Shown: piece by piece, positions 17,549-29,576 of the stretch
Layout: each line of letters opens with the position of its first letter
How positions within the stretch are numbered: the first letter of the stretch is position 1
Origin: Setaria digitata
Taxonomy: Eukaryota; Nematoda; Chromadorea; Rhabditida; Setariidae
DNA: 54,580 nucleotides
Reading direction: 5' to 3'
Assembly (NCBI GenBank): GCA_003640385.1
Contig: RCAB01000426.1
Location: forward strand, 1-54,580
Translations under genes and position numbers: made by a program
The notes under the pieces: model-generated
What the model was told of the DNA's origin: nothing
Databases searched by the model: none
The model's input: the letters and a program-made list of their open reading frames with translations, nothing else

Positions 17549-20500
17549 CTGAAAAGAAGAATATTTAAAAGTAAAAAAGGTTTAAAAAAAAAACTAAACG
17601 AAAAAGAAAGGAAATGGAAATTAAATTTGAAAATGAAAAAAAAAAGGAGCAAATTTTGTTTTATTCAATGAAATATTCACAAGTTATTGAGAACATAATT
17701 GGTTTTTTTTTTTTTTTTGAAAATAGTATAAATAATTTTTAGAAAACTTTGTTCATTTCGTAAAAGTTTTTTTCTTTTAATAGAATGAAATTTCAAAATG
17801 TTTCGATTTAAATTTTTATTTATTGTTTCGTTTTTTTTTCTCTCTCTTCCATTTGTGCCAACAAATTTTTTTTGCGCATTAAGAATAAAAAAATGAAAAA
17901 AATTTGTCCTTTCCCGAATTTAAAAAAAAAAAAAAATCGTCCTATTTTTTCTTTTTTTTCTCTCTCTCTCTTTTTCCTGACGTAATTTCATGGGTATAAT
18001 TTTATTGAAGGTATATATATATATATATATGATATAACTGAAGGGGGAAACGTTTAACTGTGAGCGGAAAATTAGCTGAAGTATGGGTACTTAAGGGTTA
18101 AAGGTCGAGTGGTACTTATGTACAGCCTAATTCCTAACAGGAAAAAAAAAAGAGAGGAATGAGAAGGATGATGAGAAGAAGGAAACAGGTGGTGGCAAAT
18201 CTTTTAGGCTCGAAGATAATTAAGCATTCTTGCTCTCGCCCCTGAGATACATTCTCAATTTTAAGGATTTATTTCTGAATTATTTATTAACTTCCTTTTC
18301 TTTTTTTTTTTTTTTTTTTCTGATTTGTAATTTGCATAATCTCAAGAATTAGTTACTATTTTGTTTGGAAAAGGTGAGATTAGGATAAACTAAAATCTAT
18401 TATTAATGGAATAAATAATTTAGAAAAATTAATAATTAAATTAAAGAAAGAAAGTGAGGTAAAGTAAAACGAAGCAAAAGGAAGAAAGGAAAAAAGAGAG
18501 AGAAAAAAAAGGAACAATTAACATTTACCAATGAAATTGATTAGCATTTTTAATAAAAACTAACAAAAAAGAAAAAAAAAACGGATAGCAATCTGTAATT
18601 AAAAATATTAATTATAATTAGTAAACAATAACTGAAAAGTTAAATGCTGGAAGTGTTGATAATGAAGTGATAAGAATTACTGAAAATTATTGCTAATCTC
18701 TACCATTCAAGCATTTCAAATTATCCTCTTCTGCTAAACATGATGATATGGTACTTGAAAAAATGAAGAAGAGGACATTAGCCTAGAACAGAGAGGAAGA
18801 TTGATAGGATTGGATATTTGATATCAAATAAAAGTAAACTATTATTTCCCGTTTAATTATTATCATTATTATTATTATTATTATTGTTAAAGGAAGCGGT
18901 AAATGAAAGTTCCTTCTGGAATAAAATCATAAAATTTTATGACAAATAAAAAAGAATTGAAAGATTGAATATGATTATATGCAAGTTAAAAACATCAAAA
19001 TATTCGAGAATTTAGCTTAATTTCCTTCCTCTTTTTTTGCAAAATTTGTATTTAAATTGAAAAAAAAAAAATTTCAGTATTATCATTATAATGTTCGCTA
19101 TTTTTTTTTTTATGCAAATAAAAATAAAATAAAATAAAAAAAAAGAAAAATTCATTATTTGTTATTTTCCCTTCCTGAAAGATAGAAAAAAAAAAAAAGA
19201 AAAAGAAAAAAAGAGGACGAAAAAAATTTCATAATTAATTATACCTGAAAAATCTTCTCCACTAATTAACCTTTCCGTTAATAATACTTTTTCTCCTCTT
19301 TCTTTTTTTTTTTTTTTTTTTCATCTTCCTCTCATTTCAATTTCTTTCACTGATATATTTATTGCATAATTCACACCGTTAATGATAATTACAACGATAT
19401 TATAAATACTATTTATTATAACTTCTCTCTCTCTCTCTCCATTTCATCTTTTTGAAGCCGCTTTTTCTTCTCATATTTTTACCTCTCAAAAAAAAAAAAA
19501 AAAAAAAAAAAGAGGAAAGAGAGAAAAGAAAAAGAACCACCGTCGACTAATTAAATGTATGTTTATTGAAAATATTAAATGACTACAATAGATATTATAA
19601 AAAATTTAAATACCTTTTAAATAATTTTAATTTTGATTTAATCCATTTGTTTATTATATGGCTATATTAGTAAAAATTTAAAACATCTTTTCCAAAAAAA
19701 AAAAAAATTAAAATATCTTTCAAATAATTTAAATTTATTCATCTCCCTATTACATGAATTTAATGGTGGTAGGAAATTTAAATATATATATATATATATA
19801 TATATCCTTCAATCTTTTCATTAAACATACTTTTTAATTATCTGAATTTATTAGTGATGAAAATTAAAATGTTCCCTATTTTATAAAAAAAAATAAAAAT
19901 ATTTAAACAATTTTAATTTAATTTAATCTACCAGTATGTGAGCGATTTTTGAAAAAAAAAAAAAGAAATATCCTTTAACACTGAATTCAAATATCATTTT
20001 CGTTTTAATTTCGATTTATTACGTGCTGGAAATTAAAATTTTAATTTATTATATATCAGAACATTCTTGGATGAAAAAAAAAAAACAAAAAACAAAAAAG
20101 AAAGGAAGAGATTCATTAAATAGCATAGGGAAAAATACACACTGGTAATGTTTTAATCGGAATTTAATTAAATGCATTAAAATTAAAATAATGATAATAC
20201 AAATACTTCGCAAAGTATTTATTATCATTTTTCGCAAATTCAACTGAAACATTATCTTTTACTAATTCGCGTTAAAATGCAACTCTTTGAAATTTAGTTT
20301 TCCATTCTTGATAAAATGCAAAACTTCTGAAAAACTATCATTTTTGCATTGAAAAAAAAAATTTTTTTCCCACATTTTAATTAATTTAGCATGGTTAAAA
20401 ATTCAATTAATTCAAGCAATTATGAGAAAATTTTCTTTTTAAAAGCAGAAAGTAATAATAATTTCCCTTTTTTTTTTCCCGCATTAAAATTTTTGCAAAA

Positions 20501-21211
20501 ATTTTCAACTTACTGCATGAAAAATTTAGCATCTATTCATTGTATAAACTAATAAATAAACAAAAAAAAAAGAGAAGAAATGAAAATAAACAAATAAACA
20601 AGAACAAACAAATCAAGCATTTTTTTTTTTTCTTTTATTGTTCGCAAATGTATTTTGAACTAATTACCCTTTTTTTTTTTTTTTTTTCTTTCTCTAATAC
20701 AAATAATATGGCGTATAAAATAAGTGAGATGAAATTTTTCAACTTCTTCGAAAATTAATTTGCCCAATCGCTTAATTAACTTTTAGCATATATAAGGAAG
20801 TGAAGAATTGGTTTAAAAAAAAAAGAATGTTTTTTAGCTTTTTCTTTTTTTTTTTCTTTCCACTAAATTAAACTATTATTGCCATTTGGTGTAGCGAAAA
20901 AAAAATACAAATAAAAGTTTTCATTCTAAACCAAAAAAAAAAAAAAAAATTCTACCGTAAAATTACAACAAATTTCACAATTTCAGTCCCTAAATTTGTT
21001 GTCATCTTTTTTTTTTTTTTCTTGTAATACACATTTAAAAATTAAAAAAAAAAATAAATCATCATAAAAAAAAACTTCTCGAAATTTTGCACCTATATAA
21101 AATAAGTTCTTCAGAAATACAATTTACAAATGTAAAATATTAGCTATTTAAGTTCATTTTCAATTTTCTTTCTGGAAACAGTAATGTATTGCACCACCGT
21201 GACCACGTATA
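17549..21211. other. AT-rich stretch upstream of the recognised LSD1-like exons
   Basis: This should be intron and 5' exons of the LSD1-like gene, yet no SWIRM, GxGxxG or tower sequence was recognised on the minus strand. It contains (TA)n runs near 18011-18031 and 19785-19804, an (ATT)n run near 18863-18890 and many homopolymers. A weak exon candidate at 18704-18782 (minus) is treated separately under rejected items. Confidence 0.5.
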
Positions 21212-21374
21212 TGACGTAAGATAGATAGCTAGCAGATGTTTTAATGTAATATTAGATCACGTAAACAAATTAGCTAATACATGTATGACGTAAGATGCAA
21301 AGCGTTAGTCTCATTTTAATAGGCATATTCGGTATTATTGTTTTAACGTGAGGATTGTTACTTTGACGTAAACA
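21212..21374. promoter_or_regulatory. Cluster of TGACGTAA and GTAAACA motifs
   Basis: TGACGTAA occurs at 21212-21219, 21286-21293 and 21364-21371. GTAAACAAATT occurs near 21261 and 21368. The third TGACGTAA overlaps the second GTAAACA. TGACGTAA resembles ATF/CREB/PAR-bZIP half-sites and GTAAACA the forkhead core. The cluster lies just before the orphan exon-like ORF, so a promoter or enhancer is possible; factor identity is inference. Confidence 0.35.
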
Positions 21375-21420
21375 AATTTATTTCTATCACTTTTTTTTTT
21401 TTTTTTTTTTAAATATACAG

Positions 21421-21615
21421 ATCCCAAAATTTTACTGTCAGCAATTTGCATGTTGTTTATTGGTTTGGAGAATTTTGGATGACCTCAGAAGAAGATGTCA
21501 AATGGGAAAAAGGAACCATCAAATTTGCATAAATGAAATTAAGGAAGACATTAATTGCGACATTGCAACGGATCACTTAACGGAAGCCATCTCACAAAAC
21601 AATGAAATGAATTAA
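21421..21615 (+). CDS. Orphan exon-like ORF with six cysteines (candidate terminal exon)
   Basis: A 20-base poly(T) tract and ATACAG acceptor are followed by a 64-codon open frame ending in TAA. It starts IPKFYCQQFACCLLVWRILD and continues with a basic stretch RRRCQMGKRNHQ and an acidic end. Cysteines fall at about residues 6, 11, 12, 26, 36 and 46, an even number compatible with disulfides. Base composition is far less AT-rich than the flanks and codon use looks coding. No matching upstream exon or family was recognised. The second plus frame is also open for 36 codons, and minus frames are partly open, so strand and frame are not certain. It lies inside or beside the expected 5' part of the LSD1-like gene, on the opposite strand. 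Confidence 0.35.
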   Translation: MPKFYCQQFACCLLVWRILDDLRRRCQMGKRNHQICINEIKEDINCDIATDHLTEAISQNNEMN

Positions 21616-21732
21616 TTTCGAAACCACAATGAAACGATGTCGAAATTCGAACATTTCCAATGATTGATCCCATCCTGACAACTTCCATTCCCATCAACTT
21701 TATCCAAAATAATTAATTCATTAATTTATGAA

Positions 21733-21940
21733 GCACACACACACACACACACACATACACACATATTTGTCACTTTGAATTCATAAATGGAACAATAACA
21801 TTTATAATTTAATCATTTTATTCCAAATGCACAGGTATAAACATGGGTAATTTTATTAATTAGTTAATTACAATAATGCGTGAATGCGTGTGTGCATATG
21901 AGTAAATGTACATATATGTCTGTGTACGCACACGTACGTA

Positions 21941-21975
<35 letters not shown>

Positions 21976-21976
21976 A
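21733..21976. repeat. (CA)n and (TG)n microsatellites in inverted arrangement
   Basis: A CA run at about 21733-21755 is followed about 185 bases later by a TG run at about 21940-21976 on the same strand. The two can pair, so a transcript or single strand could form a long hairpin. Confidence 0.85.
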
Positions 21977-24900
21977 CACTAGATAATGTCAACCAGTAGA
22001 TGAAATGATATGAGTAAAACTTAGACGAGATTCTTTCTAGGTAATTAATTAGTTTAATTTAGTTATTATAAGCCACAGAAACTATAAAAGAAAAATTACT
22101 TAACGCTATCTTAGGCTTTTCTTAATGTTAAATGTTAGAAATAATTTTTTCACTATCTTTTTTTTTTTTTTTGGTCCTTCAACAATAATATTTCATGCAA
22201 TAAGTGCTTAGTCAGAAAATTCAAAAGTAATTAATCCATGCAGATGTATCAATGAAACTGAAAAAGAAATGGGTTAATGATGGAGTATAGCTAATGCTAA
22301 GGTCAAATGTCAAAGACTGAAATGATTAGCAACAGCTTCTATTGGTTCTTTTTTAATCAAGTCTAAGCTCAAATGGATCTTATTGATATCAAATGAGAAT
22401 TCTTCAGGGAATCGATGAGAGCTATATAACATAATAAACGACTGTTAATCCATGAATGTAATATGCATAAATAATTAAAATAATAATTAGATTCAATATT
22501 CGATTTATTCATTATTTTTCATTATTTTAAATGCTCGCCAACCAATTTTTTATCATGTTTTGAATTCGAAATAAATTAGAAAAATATGTTGAAATACCGT
22601 TACATTCGATGAAATTTTCATTTCATAGATAAAAAAAAATTTGTTTTTCCTGAACTAACAATGAATAAACAATATAGCTAAAATGGGGGTGCATAAATTT
22701 TTCCGCAAATATGAAATCAAAAATTAATTAATAAATAAAAAATTAATTTTAGAAATTATCAATTTTCCCAAATTTTCATAGGAAAAATGCTTCGTATTTC
22801 CTGTTTTTTTTTTTTTTTCTTTTTTCTCCTTTATTTTATAAAATCAACATATTATTTGTGGATATTTTAATTAGTTTTTCGGCTATATTATTAAATTTAT
22901 TTCTATCACTGGCTATATTATTAATTTTCATAATTTTTACTTTTCATTTGAAATTTAAATTTTAAATATTCACTTTAAAAAAAAAAAAGAAAAAGAAGAT
23001 GAAATATTATACAATCCTGTTTCTTTTTTTCCTAACACTAACACTATCTAAGAAAAAAAAAAAGAAAAATTTATTTCACAATTTACAGTATGTTTCTTTT
23101 TTTTTTCAAATGAAATTTGAGAAATACATGAAATTGGATAATTTTGTTGGAAGAAAAGAGAGGGAAAAAAAAAAGGAAGAAGGAAAAGAACTTTTGTTAA
23201 CTTCCCAAAAAACTGATTAGCTTTCTTCAATTTTATCATCATTTAACTTTCGAAAGAAAAAAAGAAAGAAATTAAAAAAAGGAAATTAATTTCTTTTTTT
23301 TTTTTTCGTAAAAGAATACGGTTGAAAAAAAAAACCAATTGATTTTGAATTATTTTGACAAAATTACAAATGCATTTTAGTTAGTTCACATAAAAATAAA
23401 CTTTTCCAAAAATTTAATTTGAAAAAAAAAAAAAAAAACACACAGTTTAATTCCATGAACCATTATTTTTAATAGCTCAATGAAAATGAATGAAGTTCAT
23501 TGGTTCCTCTAATCATACCAATAAAATTTTAATTAATTTTGGATAAGAAATAGGAAATATAAACGAAAAAAAATTGTTTTCTTTTTTTTTTTTCTGATAA
23601 AAATTTTAATGAAAATATTTGTTTCGGTTAAATATCATATGAAAGTAAATCAGTTGAACAAAGCAGTGCAAAAAAAAAAAAGATAAAAAATGCACAGAAT
23701 TGGAAAAGTCAAACAAACATGTAATTGATTAAAATTTTAAATGAAACTTTGCAAAATTGAACAAAATAATTAAATAATAAGTAAAATAAAAATTATCCAT
23801 TGACTTTACAAACATTCTTAGTGGTTTATTTCATTTCGTATCCTTTTCAAATTTAAATTAGATATTATTATTATTATTTGATTTTATGATTACAAAATGC
23901 AAAAATTATTTACAATTATTTCCCCCACCCTCTTTTTCTTTTTGCCATCTTGTCTTTTCTCTCACTTAATTAATTATTTATAGACAGAATTTGAAATTTA
24001 TATAATTTCAAGGAAATTTTGGACAGTTTTCTTTTTTTTTCCTTCCGTTTTCTTCTTTCAGAAATAAAAAAGAATAAACCCTTTTAAGTTACCGTTTTTA
24101 AAAGAAGTGCCGAAAAATGAGCAAGAAAAAAAAAAATTATCCAATTTGTTCCAATCATTTATTCATTCATTTATGGAATATTCGTAAAAAAAAAAAAAAA
24201 AAAAAACTTTAAGAAATGAAAAAAAAAAAAATATTACCAATTGGATCATTTAACTGGTCCATGAAATCATACCGTTGTTTTTGATGAGTTTTTTTTTTTT
24301 TTTCGGAAAATTTCAAAAAAAAAAAAAATGAAATAAAACTCTTTTTCATTTTTATTATCGTAAAGATGAAAGAGCATTGTAAAAATTTCAAAAAAAAAAG
24401 CTCATATATTTTCCCCTTTTGAAAATCAAATTCATTTATTGATATTATTCATAAGTGAGAAATAAATTTTGATTATGTTATATTGCCTTCATCATTACTA
24501 TTATCATTGCTCAGTGGTCAGTTTAATTAAAAAAAAAAAAAAAAAAAAAAAGAAATGATAAAATTACTGGAACAAAAAGGAAATTAATAATATACACATT
24601 TAATAAGTATGTAAAAATGAGTCAAAAATTATAAAATATTTTTATTTTTGAAAAAATAATCAAAGAAAAAAAAAAAAGGATCGATAAAATAACTGTTGTT
24701 AAATATTTATATAATTTCATTTTAATTCAAATTTTTGCTATGCTCAAAGTGATATGATATTGATTATTGTATTTTTTTTTCATTTATACTAAATTATTTT
24801 AAACATTTTGTGCTTAAATTAAAATAGTCTTTTTTCTCGGGAAAGACAAAAAAAAAGACAATTAAAAAATCTTAAAAAAAGAAAGAAAAAAAAAGTTTGA

Positions 24901-27199
24901 AAGGCTTTTATGAAAAAGAATTCAACGCGAAATTTTGTTTTTTTTGCCTCTTTTTTATTTCTTCAAAATAAAAAAGAAAAAAGACGAAACAAATAAAATA
25001 CTTAAAAAAAAAAGTCTTTTTTTTTTAAGAAAAGTGAAAGGGAAAAAGGAATAAAAGTAAGCTGAATTATTAGCAAAGATAAGCAAGTTTAATTACACTT
25101 TAACATTTGATTTATTTTTTCTTGTTTGTGAAATAATAATTTTTTTGAATTATAATTATTTTTTAACTTTCTCAAATAACATGTTTGCTGGAAAGTTTCA
25201 AATTCTTTCTTTCTTTCTTTTTTGAAAAAGAAATTTAATTAATTATTTGACAAAAAATTTTCTCTAAATTTTTTGACATTTCAAAGAATTTCCTATCAGA
25301 TCAATAGGTTCATCACTCAAATTTAGCCAATTTTAATTTAATTAATAATTATTCTCTCAACGCTTTGGCTATAATTAACGTATGCCGGAGAAAGTAGCAA
25401 CCTTTCATAGGTGTCAAAATTCTACATCTTTATGTCAGATCTTGAAACTAATTAAGTTTAAATGTTTAATTAGACTATGCTACTAAAGTTATTATGGATC
25501 ATTTCCACTAGATGTTAGAATCGTTCTGATTTTTTTTTTTTATTTTTATTTTTTAGGCCAAAAAAAGATAAAATTTTGATGAAAATATTGCAAAAATGAT
25601 GAACAGTATACTTTTTCTCTTTGAAAAGAAAGAACGAAAGAAAAAAAAAAAAAAAAAAATCAAAGTACTCATTTTACGTAACGCTCATTATCATTAATGA
25701 GGAACTAGAATAAAACGATCGAAAAAGAAAAAAAAAAAAGCAAATATTTTCGATGTTAAACTCGAAACAGGAAAAAATTTCGTTTTTTTTTTTTTTGCGG
25801 AAAATTAAATTAAATTTAAATTCAGTCATTCTTACTTCGCCATCTTACTACTACTTACTACCTTCACTTACTAAAGGAAGAAGAAAAAAACAGCAAAAAA
25901 AAGGTGAAATTTTTTTATGAAAAGTGGCAGAGAACCTGTTGTTTAAAAATGTTTTTTCTTTTTCGGTTAATAATTATTAAATTTAATTATCATACAGTAA
26001 TGAAGAAATCAATTTCATCTTCTTTTTAATACCTTTTCTTTCCACCCAATTTTTCGTAATTTTCTTTTATTTTAGCCCAAAAAGTGGTCCCATTAAAAAA
26101 AAAAAAAAAAAAAAAAATGGAAAAATAAATTTAATTTAATACAATTAAAGAAAGAAATGAAGAGGAGAAAAATACGTAAAAATTCTTTTCGTTATACTAA
26201 ATTACCTTTTTTTTTTTCTCTCTCATCAAACGAAATATGTTGCTTTTCTTTTTTTTTTTTTTTGTAAATAAAAAGAAATAATATTTCGTAAAGTTAAATT
26301 TTAAAAATTTGTTTCAAATCATTTCATTCAATCAGCTACAGCGCATAAAATTACTTAGCTTCATTAAATTGATAATTTTTTCTTTTTTTTTGTCTCACGT
26401 ATTTCTCTTCTATTTCAAAATATGCATTATAATATTTATAGAAAATTTAACAATGAAAATTTCTATGATAATTTTTAGCTTCAATTCTTCCTAAATTAAA
26501 TTATAAAACTTCAAAAAAATCCATTTGTAGAGGAGAAAAAAAAAAAAAAAAACATGAGATGATGTACTATTGCAAAATATTCAATCATACTGCTTCATTT
26601 AATTTTTTTTTTTCGTTTTTTTTTTTTTTTTTTAAATTACTACTCGTAAAAACTATTGGCTTTGGAGAAATAATTTAATTCTGGAAGTAAAAGAGGACGA
26701 AGAGGAGGAAAGAAAGAATAGGATGCAAATCGGATACTGAAAATGATCATTACCAGCCTAAAAAAAAAAAAAAAAAGAAAAAAAAGGAGGTGGAAAAAAA
26801 GTTTTTTTTTTTTTTGTCAAGTGATGATGGTGTATTTGGTTGGGAAAATAAATTACGAATCATTCTAATGTAATCAATTTAATTTTGCAAGCTGAAGAGG
26901 AAAATGTGAAGAAAAAAAAAAGGAAAGAAATTTCAGTTGACATTCTCGATTCTCGATAACAGAACTAATTCAATATTTTCCTCATATATTTTGATTTAAA
27001 TCCTGAACTACTTTTTCTTTCTTTCTTATTTGTTTTTTTTTGATTTATCATTTATAATTCACATTTATGCATATACAAAATAACTAATCATCAATCATTT
27101 GATTGATTCCTTTTTTTCTTTCTTTTTTTTTTCCCCATCATTGATAATCATTTTATTTCCCTTAATTTCATAACACAATTTCTTATTAAAAATCCTTAT
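21977..27199. other. Gene-free AT-rich stretch
   Basis: No exon with coding composition was recognised on either strand. The stretch is a patchwork of poly(A)/poly(T) tracts and short A/T words. Open frames are Lys/Phe/Ile runs through homopolymers. One DR1-like hormone-receptor motif is noted at 22300-22312. Confidence 0.6.
22300..22312 (+). promoter_or_regulatory. DR1-like motif AGGTCAAATGTCA
   Basis: Two AGGTCA-like half sites in direct orientation with one base between. DR1 elements bind HNF4/RXR-type nuclear receptors, a family expanded in nematodes. A single match may be chance. Confidence 0.2.
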
Positions 27200-28060
27200 T
27201 TTATCAACGAAATATAATATTAATTCATTATCATTATTATCATCTATCGTTATCATTAACATTGCTACTTGTTTCTTTGCTGATACTATAAATCATTCTT
27301 AGTACTACCCTTATGCTATTACTATGGCCTATTATCATTATTTCAAGCATTACTTTCACATATTTATTATAATGTGTGACTTGTTTACCCCAATAATATA
27401 AGGCGAAGCAATATTTATCATAAGAAATTGTCGTTTAAAAAAATTAACCGAAATGATCAAAACTCAATTCTAACAATTATCCACCTGATCATACAATTGT
27501 CCAGCTAGCAATTATCACCAATCATTAATTCAGTTAGACTGAGAATTATTAGGTTAAGAAACTGGTAACACTAATCAGCAATATCATTAGTTTTTATCAT
27601 CTTAATATCTTAAAAGAAAACAGATAAATCAAACAATTTATTCATGATATCCAACAAAATTTAATTTCTTCGGTCCCATTTTTAAATGTATATATTATCA
27701 CACTATCACTTGAATGATATATTTTAGCAGCTGATAACATTAATTGTTGTTACTATTACTAACAGTAACCCTACGATCATTGTAATTACTGATAAATGAT
27801 AAATTCCACCACCACAACATACAGTTATCATTTGTGTAATTAATCAATTTTATACTATTAGAATTAAAATGACAAATTAACCGTACAATTCCATCGACTT
27901 CATCAATAAAATGTCCATCAGTTAGACCTTTCACAAATCTGTTAAATGGATCATTTCATATACGGTAGCAATGCTACCAATATAATCAAATAGCAGTATA
28001 ACAATTCTTCCAATTACAAATAAATATCGATAATAAATGTTAGATTTAATAGCTATAATT

Positions 28061-28118
28061 TATATATATATACAAATACAAATATATATAATATATAAAT
28101 ATATAATATATAAATATA

Positions 28119-28152
<34 letters not shown>

Positions 28153-28200
28153 AATAATTATATATATATATATATATATATATAATATGTATATATATAT
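28061..28200. repeat. Long (AT)n tract
   Basis: About 140 bases that are almost entirely alternating A and T, with short AAT interruptions and one central GTATA. Such self-complementary DNA can extrude cruciforms. Confidence 0.9.
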
Positions 28201-29084
28201 TCACCCATCTTCTTTCTATCCCTTATTTTAATCGAAAATACGCAAATATTTAAAGAAATCAGCAATTATTACACCGCTATTACTATTATCATTAATATAA
28301 CCATTATTATCATTGTTATCTTTGTTGTGATTATTGTTATTATTACCATTGTTAAGTGTCATTAATTGTCCTATTCATTGCTATCCATCTTAATACTGTT
28401 CCTGATGTCATTATTATTATTGTAATTGCACTAATGTTTTAGTATAACATTATTGTTATTATTATTATTGTTATTATTATTATTATTATTTAGTAACAAT
28501 TTCATCATTATCATTACCACTATTATTATTCGTATCATTGGCATGGCTATCATTTCATTCCTACAAATGTTATTTTTATTTGTATCAACATCTGGAATGA
28601 AATAATTCTGGATTAATATCAACAAGATGTGGTTGATTCGTCTATATTTTTATAGCAAATCATTTTCGGCAATCTTAAATTAGTAGCAGAAAAATAGAGA
28701 GAGGGGAAAAGAGAGAGAAAACACAGAGAGGGAGAGAGAGAAAGAGAATTTTATAAGATTGATTAACTTAATTATAACTAAAAAGTCACCATATTCAATT
28801 ATTTCATAGTTAAATTGTATTTTTCTTTCTCTTTTTTTTTTTGAATCTCATCCCAATAATCATAGTTACAATAATCTAATAATAAAAATATAATGGCGAA
28901 AACAAAAACTAATAATTTATAATAATAATACTAACAATACCAATAAAAATTGTAGAATAATAATAATAAATAATAATGGTAATAATAATAATGATAATAA
29001 TAATATAATAATAATATTTCGCTAAATTATTATACAATTTCTTAGTTCAGTAAATATATTAATATTGTTGTATTTTCTCTCTCT

Positions 29085-29134
29085 TTCCCTCTCTCTCTCT
29101 CTCTCTCTCTCTCTACATATATATATATATATAT
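29085..29134. repeat. (CT)n followed by (AT)n microsatellites
   Basis: A CT run is followed by ACAT and an AT run, seen directly in the sequence. Confidence 0.9.
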
Positions 29135-29309
29135 GATATCGTTCCTTTCATTCCGTTCATGGATACAAATTAGCGGAATCACTGAAGCATAGAAGAATTG
29201 TGATGACAATTTAGGCTATGAAGACGGAAAATGGAACAGTTTACGGTTAAGTTGGATTGAAATCCTTTGAGATATGCCGAAATATTAGGGGACATTGAAA
29301 AAAAAAAAA

Positions 29310-29576
29310 TTCAAATTATTAACAGTATATTAGATAAAGAAAAACAGTAGCAATATTATGACTGATAAAAGGGCAAATAAGACTGTTAATCATAACTTTG
29401 TTCATCGCCATCAGTATTTTGTAAATATCATTATTATTATTANTTCAAATTATTAACAGTATATTAGATAAAGAAAAACAGTAGCAATATTATGACTGAT
29501 AAAAGGGCAAATAAGACTGTTAATCATAACTTTGTTCATCGCCATCAGTATTTTGTAAATATCATTATTATTATTA
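29310..29576. repeat. 133-bp duplicate either side of a single N (unmerged contig overlap)
   Basis: Copies 29310-29442 and 29444-29576 read the same and are split by one N at 29443, after an ATT run. A contig-end overlap left unmerged explains this best. Confidence 0.9.

Noticed and set aside
18704..18782. Possible extra minus-strand exon before the LSD1-like ADGLIKLL exon, reading ANVLFFIFSSTISSCLAEED
   Set aside because: Splice sites and exit phase (1) fit, but the peptide does not resemble the LSD1 segment expected there, so it is not added to the gene.
27740..27934. 64-codon minus frame ending in an Asn run
   Set aside because: Lies in the triplet-repeat domain; no splice context or recognisable domain.
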